Shown here: positions 7,719 to 17,488 of the stretch, one piece after another
How positions within the stretch are numbered: position 1 is the stretch's first letter
Layout: the number at the start of each line of letters is the position of its first letter
Source: JAICWP01 sp035252015
GTDB taxonomy: Bacteria > Acidobacteriota > Terriglobia > Terriglobales > Acidobacteriaceae
Reading direction: 5' to 3'
NCBI GenBank assembly: GCA_035252015.1
Contig: DATFDP010000033.1
Location: forward strand, 1 to 64,000
Length of the DNA stretch: 64,000 nt
Notes under the pieces: generated by a model
What the model was told of the DNA's origin: nothing
The model's database searches: none
What the model saw: the letters and a program-made list of their open reading frames with translations, nothing else
Program-made: the position numbers and the translations under genes

Positions 7719-9890
7719 ATGCTCGAGCATGACTCGACCCAGGGTGCGGGTTCCAACCTTCTTCGCATTGCCGAACAGGCGCGGCAATGGCGCGCGCGGC
7801 TGGCCATCATGACCGCCGGTTTCCTAGTCTTCGGCGCACTCAGCGGGCTGGCCATCTGGCTGCTGCCCTTCAGCCAGTCGGTGCAGGTCACGGTGCTGCT
7901 GCACACCTTCCTTGGCATCCTATTTTTGATTCCGTGCCTGTGGTACACCGTCCGGCACCTGCTGCGGTACTGGAGCAGCCCCGTGAGCCATCTCCAGATA
8001 CTCGGCTACCTGGGGGGCGCGGCGGTGCTGCTGTGCCTGGTTTCCGGCGGCGTGGTGACCTGGAATGGAGTATTCGGCATCCGCCTGAGCTACGGCTGGG
8101 ACGCGGTACACATTATCACCACCTTCGCGATTTTGGGATTTGTCGCGACACACGTGTGGCTCAGTTTTTCGCTGGCCCGCAACAAAGCGGCAGCAGAGCG
8201 CAGTGTGACCTCAGCCGCGGCGGCACATTTCGGCAAAGCCGTGCTGCTGTTTACGGCGGCATGCGTAGGGGTAGTCGGGCTGGCCGCGTATGCCTACACG
8301 CCGGCGCGCCTGCACAACATCTTTCCTGCCGATTACAGCTTCAAGTATGGAAAGGACCGCCCCTTTGCGCCCAGCCTGGCACGCACGACCAGCGGCGGCG
8401 CGATGGATCCGGCGGTGCTTTCCGGTTCGCGTACCTGCGGTACCGCGGGCTGCCATGAGGAGATCGTGCAGGAGTGGGAGTCGAGCGCCCACCGCTATTC
8501 GGCAATGGATCCGGCCTTCCAAGCGGTGCAGGCCAACATGGCCAAGCAGAACAGCCCCGAGTCCACGCGTTATTGCGGCGGCTGCCACGACCCCATTTCG
8601 CTGTTTTCCGGCATCAAGAATCTCTTCATCCCCAACGAGAAGCTGACCGCACTGGAAGGCTTCCAGGAGGGCATTTCCTGCCTGGCCTGCCACTCGCTGC
8701 GCAAGGTGGACCTGAAGGGCAACGCCAACTATGTGATCGCGCAGCCCGCGCGCTACATGTTTGAGATCCAATACGACCAGAACCCGACGCGCGCCAACCG
8801 CTTCTTCCGCGATTTCCTGATCCGCGCCTACCCGCGGCAGCACCTGGCGGACTTGAGCAAACGCCTGTTCAAAACGCCAGAGTACTGCGCCGCCTGCCAC
8901 AAGCAGTTCGTGGACCAGGAAATCAATAACGTGGGTTGGGTGCAGTTGCAGAACCAGTACGACAACTGGCGGGAGAGCCGGTGGAACCATCCCGGCAACG
9001 CACGCACCACCATCGAGTGCCGCGAGTGCCACATGCCGCTGGTGGCGTCGAAGGACCCGGCGGCGGGCGATGATATTGACTACAACCGCACGCCCACCGA
9101 CGGCAAAATCCGCAGCCACCGCTTTATCGCGTCCAACCTGATGATGCCGGCGCTGCTCAAGCTGCCGGGCTGGCAGAAGCAGGTAGAGCTGACGAAGGAA
9201 TGGCTGCAGGGCAACTACCTGATCCCAGAGATTGCCGGCAAATGGAGCAAAGGACCGGCGGTGGGAATAGACCTGGACTTGCCGGCGACGATTCACGCCG
9301 GCGAGAAAGTGCCACTGAAGCTGGTGATCACTTCCAACAAAGTTGGACATGATTTTCCCACCGGTCCTCTGGACATCATTCAGGCGTGGGTGGAACTCGA
9401 TGTTGTGGACGACCAGGGGCACACGATCTACACCAGCGGAACCGTGGACGCGCGCGGCTTCATTCAACCGGGTACTTTTATGTTCAAAGCCGAGCCGGTG
9501 GATCAGAACGGCAACCTTATTGATCGGCACAATCTGTGGGAAATGGTGGGCGTGCGCTATCGGCGGTCACTGTTCCCGGGCTTCTCGGATACCGCGGAGT
9601 ACAGCTTTAGCTACACCGGTTCACCGGCTAAGGGGGTACTGCACGATGCGGCGCAGGGCCAAGGCGCCAGGAAGGCGCCGCCAGGCACCGTGCTGGTGGA
9701 GGCGAGGTTGCGCTATCGCAAGGCAGACCAGTACTTGCTCAACTTTATTTTTGGAGAGAAATCCGGACTGACCGCGCCCATCACTGACATGACCACGGTG
9801 ACGCGCACCATCCGTGTGCAGGGCGGAGCCGCGCGGCACCGTGCCGCAGGGCGCTCCAGGATGCAGTCCATGTCGGGCGCGGGCAGGTGA
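7719..9890 (+). CDS. Membrane-anchored multiheme cytochrome c (cytochrome c554-like)
   Basis: 723 residues with a strong ribosome-binding site (GGGAGGAG). Residues about 27-190 hold five hydrophobic helices with several His residues, possibly a b-heme or quinone-interacting module. The exported domain carries four CxxCH heme c motifs: C286GGCH, C321LACH, C390AACH and C434RECH. A fifth, C240GTAGCH, is of the CX4CH type. Many extra His residues could be distal ligands. The region after about 500 is Ig-like beta-rich. It is the first gene of an operon with three FG-GAP proteins and probably moves electrons between membrane and periplasm or outer surface. The redox partner is unknown. Confidence 0.88.
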   Translation: MLEHDSTQGAGSNLLRIAEQARQWRARLAIMTAGFLVFGALSGLAIWLLPFSQSVQVTVLLHTFLGILFLIPCLWYTVRHLLRYWSSPVSHLQILGYLGGAAVLLCLVSGGVVTWNGVFGIRLSYGWDAVHIITTFAILGFVATHVWLSFSLARNKAAAERSVTSAAAAHFGKAVLLFTAACVGVVGLAAYAYTPARLHNIFPADYSFKYGKDRPFAPSLARTTSGGAMDPAVLSGSRTCGTAGCHEEIVQEWESSAHRYSAMDPAFQAVQANMAKQNSPESTRYCGGCHDPISLFSGIKNLFIPNEKLTALEGFQEGISCLACHSLRKVDLKGNANYVIAQPARYMFEIQYDQNPTRANRFFRDFLIRAYPRQHLADLSKRLFKTPEYCAACHKQFVDQEINNVGWVQLQNQYDNWRESRWNHPGNARTTIECRECHMPLVASKDPAAGDDIDYNRTPTDGKIRSHRFIASNLMMPALLKLPGWQKQVELTKEWLQGNYLIPEIAGKWSKGPAVGIDLDLPATIHAGEKVPLKLVITSNKVGHDFPTGPLDIIQAWVELDVVDDQGHTIYTSGTVDARGFIQPGTFMFKAEPVDQNGNLIDRHNLWEMVGVRYRRSLFPGFSDTAEYSFSYTGSPAKGVLHDAAQGQGARKAPPGTVLVEARLRYRKADQYLLNFIFGEKSGLTAPITDMTTVTRTIRVQGGAARHRAAGRSRMQSMSGAGR

Positions 9891-9893
9891 GTA

Positions 9894-11684
9894 GTGAGTC
9901 GTCGCAAACAGCTGATCTGGAAGTACACGGCTGCCTGTTGCGGAGTGGTATTGGTGGCGGGCAGCACGCTGCTGCTGGCGCACCGGCATCACCGGCCCTA
10001 TGTGCCGGGCCAGCAGGTGGAAGGCATCACCCAGGACCTGTCGCGCGCGCTGCCGCCGGACTATCCGCGGGTGCAATTCACCGATGTGTCCGAGCAGGCG
10101 GGCATTCACTTCACGCACTTTCCCAGCACCCGCACCACGCAACTGCCCGAAGACATGGGCTCGGGTGCGGCCTGGGGCGACTATGACGGCGACGGCTGGC
10201 CCGACCTCTACGTGGTGGACATCGCCGGGCCGCTGAGCTCCACGCCGGAACAGATGGCGCACTCCACTGCCGGCAACCGCCTTTACCACAACAACCACGA
10301 CGGCACGTTTACCGATGTAACCGAGCGTGCAGGGGTGGGTTTCAAGGGCATCGGCATGGGGGCCGCCTGGGACGACTACGACAACGACGGGCGGCTCGAC
10401 CTCGTGGTCACCAGCTATGACCGTATCATCCTTTACCACAACAACGGGGACGGCACGTTTACTGACGTCAGCAAGAAGGCGGGGCTCGAGAAGTTTCGCG
10501 GTTTCTGGACCGGCGCTGCCTGGGGCGATTACGATCGTGACGGCAATGTGGACCTGTATGTCTGCGGATACGTGAAGTACAACTTCCGCAACGAAGACTT
10601 AAGCAAGTCGTCCATGCAATACACCACGCTGGTGCCGTTCACGCTGAATCCTTCGTCCTACCCCCCGGAGCGCAACCTGCTGTTTCACAACGATGGCGAT
10701 GGAACGTTCATCGAGGTGGGGAAATCGGCGGGCGTTCAGGATGTCACCGGGCGCAGCTTGTCGGCGGTGTGGTACGACTTTAACGGCGACGGCTGGCCCG
10801 ACCTGTACGTGGCCAACGACGTGTCGGAAAGCGCCATGTATCTGAACCTGCATAACGGCAAGTTCAAGCCAATCGCGCACGAGGCCTGGGTCTCCGACTA
10901 TCGGGGCGCGATGGGCCTGGCGGTGGGCGATTGGGACCGCGACGGCGACCCGGACATATTCATTACCCACTGGATTGCGCAGCAGAATGCGCTGTTCGAC
11001 AATCTCTGTTACACGCGCGCCAGCGGTGGTAAACCTGGGCCGCTGCGCTTTGAGGATGTAGCCGACACCGTAGGCCTGGGCCAGATTTCGCTGAACTCAA
11101 TCGGCTGGGGTACTTCGTTTTTCGACTACGACAACGACGGGCAGCTTGATCTGATGGTGGTGAACGGCAGCACCTTTCAGGACGATAAGGATCCACGTCG
11201 TCTTGTTCCGATGAAGAATTTTCTGTTCTGGCAAAAAAGCCCGGAGGACGGTTTTTTTGAAGTGGGCGCGGTCAGCGGTGCGGTCTTCCAGCAGGTGCAC
11301 GTTGGGCGGGGCGCGGCATTCGCTGATTACGACAACGACGGCGACATGGACGTGTTTATCGTTAACCAGGGAGGTCGGCCCATGCTCCTGCGCAACGACG
11401 GCGGCAGCAAAAAAAACTGGATCAAGGTGCGAGTGAAGTGCAGGAAGAGCAACGGCACCGGCTTCGGCACAAAGATTGAAATCGAGGCCGGCGGGCAGAC
11501 GCAATATGACCAGATCGGCGGGCAGGCCTCCTACCTGTCACAGAATTTTCAGGAAGCGCATTTCGGCCTGAATTATGAGAAAGAAGTGCAGCGCATCAAA
11601 GTGATTTTTCCAAGCGGCATTGTGCGAGTGCTGGAGCACGTGACCGCCAACCAGATCGTGACGGTGGAAGAGGAGCCGCGATGA
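9894..11684 (+). CDS. Exported FG-GAP/VCBS repeat protein with ASPIC/UnbV domain (CRTAC1-like)
   Basis: 596 residues from a GTG start 4 nt after the cytochrome gene. A signal or anchor segment (about 10-30) precedes repeated FG-GAP units with DxDxDG-type calcium loops, for example DYDGDGWPDLY, DYDNDGRLDLV and DYDRDGNVDLY; these are expected to form a seven-bladed propeller. The C-terminal ASPIC/UnbV segment contains NGTGFGTKIEI and HFGLNYEKEVQRIKVIFPSG. Such proteins are extracellular or periplasmic, with unknown ligand. The 4-nt spacing before and the ATGA overlap after show tight cotranslation with the cytochrome and the next FG-GAP protein. Confidence 0.88.
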   Translation: MSRRKQLIWKYTAACCGVVLVAGSTLLLAHRHHRPYVPGQQVEGITQDLSRALPPDYPRVQFTDVSEQAGIHFTHFPSTRTTQLPEDMGSGAAWGDYDGDGWPDLYVVDIAGPLSSTPEQMAHSTAGNRLYHNNHDGTFTDVTERAGVGFKGIGMGAAWDDYDNDGRLDLVVTSYDRIILYHNNGDGTFTDVSKKAGLEKFRGFWTGAAWGDYDRDGNVDLYVCGYVKYNFRNEDLSKSSMQYTTLVPFTLNPSSYPPERNLLFHNDGDGTFIEVGKSAGVQDVTGRSLSAVWYDFNGDGWPDLYVANDVSESAMYLNLHNGKFKPIAHEAWVSDYRGAMGLAVGDWDRDGDPDIFITHWIAQQNALFDNLCYTRASGGKPGPLRFEDVADTVGLGQISLNSIGWGTSFFDYDNDGQLDLMVVNGSTFQDDKDPRRLVPMKNFLFWQKSPEDGFFEVGAVSGAVFQQVHVGRGAAFADYDNDGDMDVFIVNQGGRPMLLRNDGGSKKNWIKVRVKCRKSNGTGFGTKIEIEAGGQTQYDQIGGQASYLSQNFQEAHFGLNYEKEVQRIKVIFPSGIVRVLEHVTANQIVTVEEEPR

Positions 11685-13756
11685 AGCGCACGGCGCGGTG
11701 GCTGGCAGCCGTTTTCCTGGCATGCGCGGCGTTGATTACGGCGGTGAAGTTCCGGTCGGCAAAGGAAGCTTGGACGGCCAACAACGTCAGCGCCGAGGAA
11801 CGGGACCGTGTAGCAACTTTCTGGGCAACCTATGATCGGGCGAGCGCGCTACGCACGAAAGGCGAGTTTGTGCGGGCGGCTAAGCTCTACCGTGAGGCGC
11901 TACGTCTCAATCCCACGCACGAGGACTCGCTCTATTACCTCGGGAGCTGTCTTTATGAGCTGGGGGAGTATGCGGAAGCAGAACAGCAGCTTCGCAGCCT
12001 GATTGCGTTGAATCCGGAAAGTGGGCGCGCCTACGGCCAACTGGGCAGGTTATTATCCGTAACTGCGCCGGGGGCGCCGCGCGACATACCTGCGGCGCGT
12101 CAGGCGTTTGAGCGGGAGTTGCAGATCTACACCGAGCAGGCTGGTGCACTTTTGGAGTTGGGCCGCCTGGAGTTGAACCAGCGCGACCTGCCGCGCGCGG
12201 AGGAGCATTTTCGCGCGGCCACCCGCCTGGGATCGGCGGAGGCAGAGTTTTTGCTCGGGTATACGCTGTTTCTGAATGGACGCGCGGCGGAGGCGGAGCG
12301 CAGCTTCGATAAGGTGCTGACCAAGTACCGGGCTAACCGCAAGCTGACGTCGAAGGGAGTGCTGTCTGAAGGCGACATCCTGCCCGACCCCGGCAAGCCG
12401 CTCACCGCCTTGCAGCGGGCAGCCTTGGAATCCATGATGTTGTCGTATTGGAACAGCAGTAGTTCCGACAGGCCTGCACAAAGGGAAGCGGGCATTCTGC
12501 ACATGCGTGAGCGGGTGACTGCTGAGTTCCCGGCGCGGGCTACAAGAATGGAAACGAGCGTGCGCGATGACGGACGCGCGGCCTGGGCCGATTTCGCCGG
12601 CTATGGACATGCTGGTCTGGCAGTTGGGGGGACGCACTTCACCCTCTATCGCTGGCAGGAGGGCAGGTACTTTGATGTGACACGTGCCGCAGGTCTGGCA
12701 GGCATCCAGGATGTATGGGAGCCGTATTGGGTGGACCTGCGCGGCAACGGACGCCCTGATCTCTATCTGGTGCGGCCGGGTTGGAGCGGCAGAGGACAAA
12801 ATCTTCTCTATCGCAACCAGGGTGATGGCACCTTCACCGACGTGACCGCCGCCATGGGGCTGACGGGCAAGCGCTCAACTACGCGCGCCTGCTTCGGCAA
12901 GTTCACAGGCAGCAGCAGGCTGGACCTGCTAGAGGTGGGGGCCGCAGGAACCGGCAGCTCCATACGCCTCTTCCGGAATAATGGAATGCACTTTATGAAC
13001 GTGACCAGCACTTCGGGATTGGAGGCTGCCGTAACGGCGGTGGACTGCGCGGTGGCCGACTACGACGGTGATGGCAATGCTGACGTGTTCGTGCAGTTCT
13101 GGCGGCAGCCGGCGCGGCTGTTTCGGAACCGAGGCGGCAAGTTCGTGGATGTGACCCAGAGCGCTGGACTGGCAGGCGTTGGCGCCCAGGGCTACAGTTC
13201 CATTTTCTTTGACTATGACCGCGACGGCCGGCCCGATTTACTGGTCACCGCGCATGCCCCGCTGGAGGACGCGGCGCGCTGGTTCTTGCAGCCACGAACG
13301 CCGATGAATTGTGCCACACCGCGTTTGTTCCACAATCAGGGCGACGGCACATTCCGCGAGGTCACAAGCGAGGCGGGCGTGAGCGAGTGCTACCCGGTCA
13401 TGCAGACAGTGGCGGCCGACCTCGATGGGGACGGCTGGCCTGATCTGTTGCTGGCTGACGGGGGGCCGGATGCGCAGCAGCTTGGGCCGAGCGCGCTGCT
13501 TCGCAACGTGCGGGGAAAGTTTGTACCCTGGGCGGAGCTGCCGGCCTCTGCAACCCCGGCGAACTATGTTGGCGCCTCTGTGGCCCCAGCCGGAAGTGAG
13601 GGAGAGCGCGAGATATATTTGACTTCCGGCCTGCTGCCCGGCAGGCTGGAGCGCCGCGGCGGCTTGTTCCGGATCAATGTCGTGCCGCGCGCGCAAGCGG
13701 CCTCCGCCACGACGCGACATGAGACGCATGAGGGGCCTAGTGAAGCTAATCGTTAG
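11681..13756 (+). CDS. Exported TPR plus FG-GAP repeat protein
   Basis: 691 residues. The ATG overlaps the stop of the previous gene (ATGA). An N-terminal signal/anchor (about 4-24) is followed by TPR-like helices (about 45-240). A series of FG-GAP repeats runs from about 310 to 650, with loops such as DYDGDGNADVF, DYDRDGRPDLL and DLDGDGWPDLL. No C-terminal ASPIC segment is obvious. TPRs and the propeller suggest a scaffold or binding protein on the outer face of the cytoplasmic membrane. It is cotranscribed with the multiheme cytochrome. Confidence 0.85.
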   Translation: MKRTARWLAAVFLACAALITAVKFRSAKEAWTANNVSAEERDRVATFWATYDRASALRTKGEFVRAAKLYREALRLNPTHEDSLYYLGSCLYELGEYAEAEQQLRSLIALNPESGRAYGQLGRLLSVTAPGAPRDIPAARQAFERELQIYTEQAGALLELGRLELNQRDLPRAEEHFRAATRLGSAEAEFLLGYTLFLNGRAAEAERSFDKVLTKYRANRKLTSKGVLSEGDILPDPGKPLTALQRAALESMMLSYWNSSSSDRPAQREAGILHMRERVTAEFPARATRMETSVRDDGRAAWADFAGYGHAGLAVGGTHFTLYRWQEGRYFDVTRAAGLAGIQDVWEPYWVDLRGNGRPDLYLVRPGWSGRGQNLLYRNQGDGTFTDVTAAMGLTGKRSTTRACFGKFTGSSRLDLLEVGAAGTGSSIRLFRNNGMHFMNVTSTSGLEAAVTAVDCAVADYDGDGNADVFVQFWRQPARLFRNRGGKFVDVTQSAGLAGVGAQGYSSIFFDYDRDGRPDLLVTAHAPLEDAARWFLQPRTPMNCATPRLFHNQGDGTFREVTSEAGVSECYPVMQTVAADLDGDGWPDLLLADGGPDAQQLGPSALLRNVRGKFVPWAELPASATPANYVGASVAPAGSEGEREIYLTSGLLPGRLERRGGLFRINVVPRAQAASATTRHETHEGPSEANR

Positions 13757-16700
13757 CAGCCTGGCCGCAATGGTCGTAGGGGCCATTGCGCTTCTGCCAG
13801 CCGGTTCTCAAAGCAGAACAATGGAGCCATTCGGACGCCCGAAGCGAGTGCGTTCTGAATCGGAAATTCAGCAGAGCGCGCGCAACCTGGGCAAGGCGTA
13901 TTACGAGCAGGGGCAATATGTTCAGGCGCAGGGAGAGTTCGGTAAGATTGTGGCTACCGGGCGCGCTCTTGCCACAGATTATCTCGATCTGGGACTGTCG
14001 CAGATGCAGCTTGGCCGCTATGACCAGGCGCTGGGGTCGTTCAATACTGCTCACCAAATAGACCCAAAGCTCACCGCCGTGAAGTACAACCTGGGCATTC
14101 TCTATAAACGCGAAGGCCGAGACGCGGATGCAGAGGCAGCGCTGAAAGGTGTGACAGAAGAGGACCCCCGCGATCCCGCAGCGTGGTTCAATCTCGGTGC
14201 CGTGCGGATGAACCAGCACAAGCTGGAGCCCGCGCTGGACGCCTTTCAGCACGTGGACAACATGGGCTTCGAGCGTGCCCAGAATTTTTATGTCACATCG
14301 CTTTTTCGCAGCTTTACCGTGTTAGAGCGTTTGAAGCGCCAGGTGGAAGCGCAAACATATCTGGCCGTCTACCAAAAGTATCGCGGGCGTGTTCCCGGAA
14401 TTTCGGTGCAGGCTACGGCTCTGGAAGCAGGGAAGTACGGCGCCGCGCTTGCGCCGCCGCCTTCGCTCGTGGCGAAAAAGGATGCGCCATTGCCCCAAGT
14501 CGTCTTCGCGGATGTCGGCGCCGAACTCGCCAGCGCGCTACCGCAGCCATTGCCCGAAGCGCCGGCGGCGATCGCGGCCGCCAACTATAGCCTGGAATAT
14601 GCGCGTAAGCATCTGATGCCGCTGTTTGGAACGTCGGTGGCGGTGGGAGATTATGACAGCGACGGCCGGCCCGACCTCTACGTTGTAAATCCCGCGGGCA
14701 CAAACCGCCTGCTTCACCAGGAGGCGGACGGAAGTTTTACAGACGTGACCGGCAAGGCCGGCGTGGGCGGGCCGGGGGGCAGTGTTTCGGCTACTTTTAC
14801 CGATTATGACAACAGCGGGCACTTGAGCCTGATCGTTGCCGGCCTGGGCGGGGTGCGCGTGTATCACAACCAGGGTAATGGCACGTTTATAGATAGAACC
14901 GCCGCTGATCATCTCGAGGGCAAAGCCGGTGAGCTGGCTACCCAGGCCTTGTTCTTCGATGCAGACAATGACGGGCTGCTCGACCTGTTCGTCAGCGTGT
15001 ACACCGACTTGGATCATCCGCCGCACGAGGCCAGCTTTCGCTTCCCCCAGGATTTCGCCGGCGCCACCAGTCATCTTTTTCGCAACAACGGAGACGGAAC
15101 TTTCACAAACATAACCAAAACCGCTGGGGTGGGGGCTGTCGGGCAGGCACGAGGCGCGCTGTTCGCCAATTTTAATGACGATCCGTTCGCCGATCTCCTG
15201 GTGCTGCGCGATGACGGCCCGCCACTGTTGTACATAAATCGCGGAGGCGCACGCTTCAGCCCACGCCGCGAGCCCAGCCTGCAAGTTGCCGCCACGCAGG
15301 CGCAGGTTGCCGATTTTAACCATGACGGCAAATTCGACCAGGTGCTGTGGACGGCGAATGGGCCGCAGGTGTTGCTGAATCGCGGGAACGCGAATTTTAG
15401 CGCGCTGAAGGGCTTGCCGCCGATAACGGCACCAAAAGCCAAGTTTGCCTCACGCGGCACAATGGCCGACTTCGATGGCGACGGCTTCGACGACCTGCTG
15501 GCTGTGGATGCGCAGGGGAAGTGGCGCCTGTTGCTCAATCGGGGTGGCGTTTTTCGCGAAGCGCCGTTCAGCCTGAGTTCCTCAACTGTGGCCTACTCCA
15601 GCATAGTACCCGCTTGGCTGCGTCACCCGGGCGAACTGGACCTTCTGGCCGCTGGCGGAGGTGTGGGGCTCGAGCTGCGGCGCCGGCAGAGTCCTTCGCC
15701 AAATTGGGTGCAGATTGCCTTGGCGGGCGAAAAGAGCAATCAGAAGGGCATTGGGGCAGTGGTGGAGGTGAAGGCCGGAAACTTCTACCACAAGTTGATG
15801 GTCACGCACTCGCCGGTGCGGGTTTTTACCGGCACCCTGCCGCATGTGGATGTCGTACGTGTGACCTGGCCGAACGCTCTTGTGCAGAACGCGTTGAACG
15901 TGGCTACGGACAAGACGGTGCGCATTCGCGAATCGGAGCGGCTGGCCAGTTCCTGTCCATTTCTGTACGCCTGGGATGGGCAGAAATTCGCCTTCGTAAC
16001 CGACGTTTTGGGTGCGGCGCCTTTGGGGGAACTGCAGCCCGACGGCTCACTGGCCGAGCCCAATCCCCAGGAGTTTGTGCGCCTGCCGCACACGCTGCAG
16101 CCGGGGAACGGGCGCTATCTGCTTCGCTTCACGGACGAGATGCGCGAGGTGGATTACTTCGACGAAATAAAGCTGCTGGCGGTGGACCATCCTGCCGGAC
16201 ATGAGATCTACGGCAACGAAATCTATGGTTCTGGGCCGCAGGCTACCGCCTTGTTTGCAGTGCGTGACCAGCATGCCCCGGTTTCGGCCTTGGATGATGA
16301 GGGGCACGACGTATTGCCGCTGCTGCTTTGGGCGGATGGCCGGTACGTGGGCGGCTTTCAGCGCCAACGCATCCCCGGCCTCGCCAGCCTTCATACCCTG
16401 ACGTTAGACTTGGGCACGTTTTCCAAAACGGAACACGTTGCCCTATGGCTGCAAGGCTGGGTGCTGTGGCCCGATTCCAACAGCGCCCAGGCGCTGGCTT
16501 CGCAGGGGACGAAGATAGTGGGACCTTACCTGCAGGTGCGCGATGTGCACGGCCAATGGATGACAGTGGTGGCCGATATGGGCCTGCCCAGCGGCACCAA
16601 CCGCGCCATGCGCGTGGATCTGACCGGTAAATTCTTGTCCGCCGACCACCACGTGCGCATTGTGACCAACTTGTGTCTTTACTGGGACCGAGCTTTCTTC

Positions 16701-17219
16701 ACAAACGATGGCCGGCCGGTGCGGCCTACCGGTGAGGTGCCGCTACTCAGCGCCGACCTGCACTATCGCGGATTCAGCACGCCCCATCCCGATCCCGCCC
16801 GGGTCAGGCCAGATGAAGTTAGCTACACCGAACTGGACACCTCCGCGCCCTGGGACCCGGCGCCCGGAACCTACACGCGATACGGTGATGTCCGGTCTCT
16901 GGTATCCCGGAGCGATGATGAGCTGGTGGTGATGGCACCGGGGGACGAACTGACCGCGAGCTTTGATGCGGCCGCCCTGCCGCCGCTGCACCGGGGCTGG
17001 GGGCGCGACTTCTTCATCTACCTTGCAGGTTGGGCCAAGGATAACGAACCTAATACGCTGGCTGGCAACAGCTCCAGTCCGCTGCCCTTCGCCGCAATGC
17101 TTGGCTACCCAAATACCGGCTCTGTACCTAACAGGGGTGCAGCATACCGCGAATACCTGCATCGATACCAGACACGGCGATGGCATCGATTGATCCCGCC
17201 GTTGGCCCCGGCAGAGTGA
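13719..17219 (+). CDS. Large exported TPR / FG-GAP / ASPIC protein with long uncharacterised C-terminus
   Basis: About 1166 residues. I chose the Met at 13719 (MRRMRGLVKL) because it directly precedes a signal-peptide-like segment. The frame is open from 13677 and all candidate starts lie inside the 3' end of the previous gene. Order: signal peptide (about 5-30), TPRs (about 45-200), FG-GAP repeats (about 290-640, for example DYDSDGRPDLY and DFDGDGFDDLL), an ASPIC-like segment (about 660-740), then roughly 420 residues opening with SCPFLYAWDGQKFAFVTDV that I do not recognise. It is the last gene of the cytochrome/propeller operon; tRNA-Lys follows. Confidence 0.85.
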   Translation: MRRMRGLVKLIVSSLAAMVVGAIALLPAGSQSRTMEPFGRPKRVRSESEIQQSARNLGKAYYEQGQYVQAQGEFGKIVATGRALATDYLDLGLSQMQLGRYDQALGSFNTAHQIDPKLTAVKYNLGILYKREGRDADAEAALKGVTEEDPRDPAAWFNLGAVRMNQHKLEPALDAFQHVDNMGFERAQNFYVTSLFRSFTVLERLKRQVEAQTYLAVYQKYRGRVPGISVQATALEAGKYGAALAPPPSLVAKKDAPLPQVVFADVGAELASALPQPLPEAPAAIAAANYSLEYARKHLMPLFGTSVAVGDYDSDGRPDLYVVNPAGTNRLLHQEADGSFTDVTGKAGVGGPGGSVSATFTDYDNSGHLSLIVAGLGGVRVYHNQGNGTFIDRTAADHLEGKAGELATQALFFDADNDGLLDLFVSVYTDLDHPPHEASFRFPQDFAGATSHLFRNNGDGTFTNITKTAGVGAVGQARGALFANFNDDPFADLLVLRDDGPPLLYINRGGARFSPRREPSLQVAATQAQVADFNHDGKFDQVLWTANGPQVLLNRGNANFSALKGLPPITAPKAKFASRGTMADFDGDGFDDLLAVDAQGKWRLLLNRGGVFREAPFSLSSSTVAYSSIVPAWLRHPGELDLLAAGGGVGLELRRRQSPSPNWVQIALAGEKSNQKGIGAVVEVKAGNFYHKLMVTHSPVRVFTGTLPHVDVVRVTWPNALVQNALNVATDKTVRIRESERLASSCPFLYAWDGQKFAFVTDVLGAAPLGELQPDGSLAEPNPQEFVRLPHTLQPGNGRYLLRFTDEMREVDYFDEIKLLAVDHPAGHEIYGNEIYGSGPQATALFAVRDQHAPVSALDDEGHDVLPLLLWADGRYVGGFQRQRIPGLASLHTLTLDLGTFSKTEHVALWLQGWVLWPDSNSAQALASQGTKIVGPYLQVRDVHGQWMTVVADMGLPSGTNRAMRVDLTGKFLSADHHVRIVTNLCLYWDRAFFTNDGRPVRPTGEVPLLSADLHYRGFSTPHPDPARVRPDEVSYTELDTSAPWDPAPGTYTRYGDVRSLVSRSDDELVVMAPGDELTASFDAAALPPLHRGWGRDFFIYLAGWAKDNEPNTLAGNSSSPLPFAAMLGYPNTGSVPNRGAAYREYLHRYQTRRWHRLIPPLAPAE

Positions 17220-17302
17220 GTCCGCCGGGCGCGCTGGCAGAATGAGAGGTTCTCCGGGTGAAGTGGGCGGCGTCGCCGGTTATGGTAGATTCAAATATGT
17301 GT

Positions 17303-17378
17303 GGGCGCGTAGCTCAGTTGGTAGAGCAATGCCCTTTTAAGGCATGGGTCGCAGGTTCGAATCCTGCCGCGCTCACCA
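17303..17378 (+). tRNA. tRNA-Lys (anticodon TTT)
   Basis: 76 nt including encoded CCA. The acceptor stem GGGCGCG/CGCGCTC contains one G-T pair. The anticodon stem is ATGCC/GGCAT with loop CTTTTAA, the T-arm contains GGTTCGAATCC, and the D-arm is AGCTCAGTTGGTAGAGC. Confidence 0.97.
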
Positions 17379-17488
17379 CACATACGTTTCCTTCGCGTCC
17401 AAGGAATCCGAAGATCGGGCTTCTTCTACACCGCCGAACACACAGGGCGCGGTTCTGCGCAGATGCACCGTAAATCGCAACTCTGGAG

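Noticed and set aside
8211..9530. Long minus-strand ORF (439 codons) opposite the cytochrome gene
   Set aside because: The plus strand has five heme motifs and matches known families; the minus frame is low-complexity shadow text.
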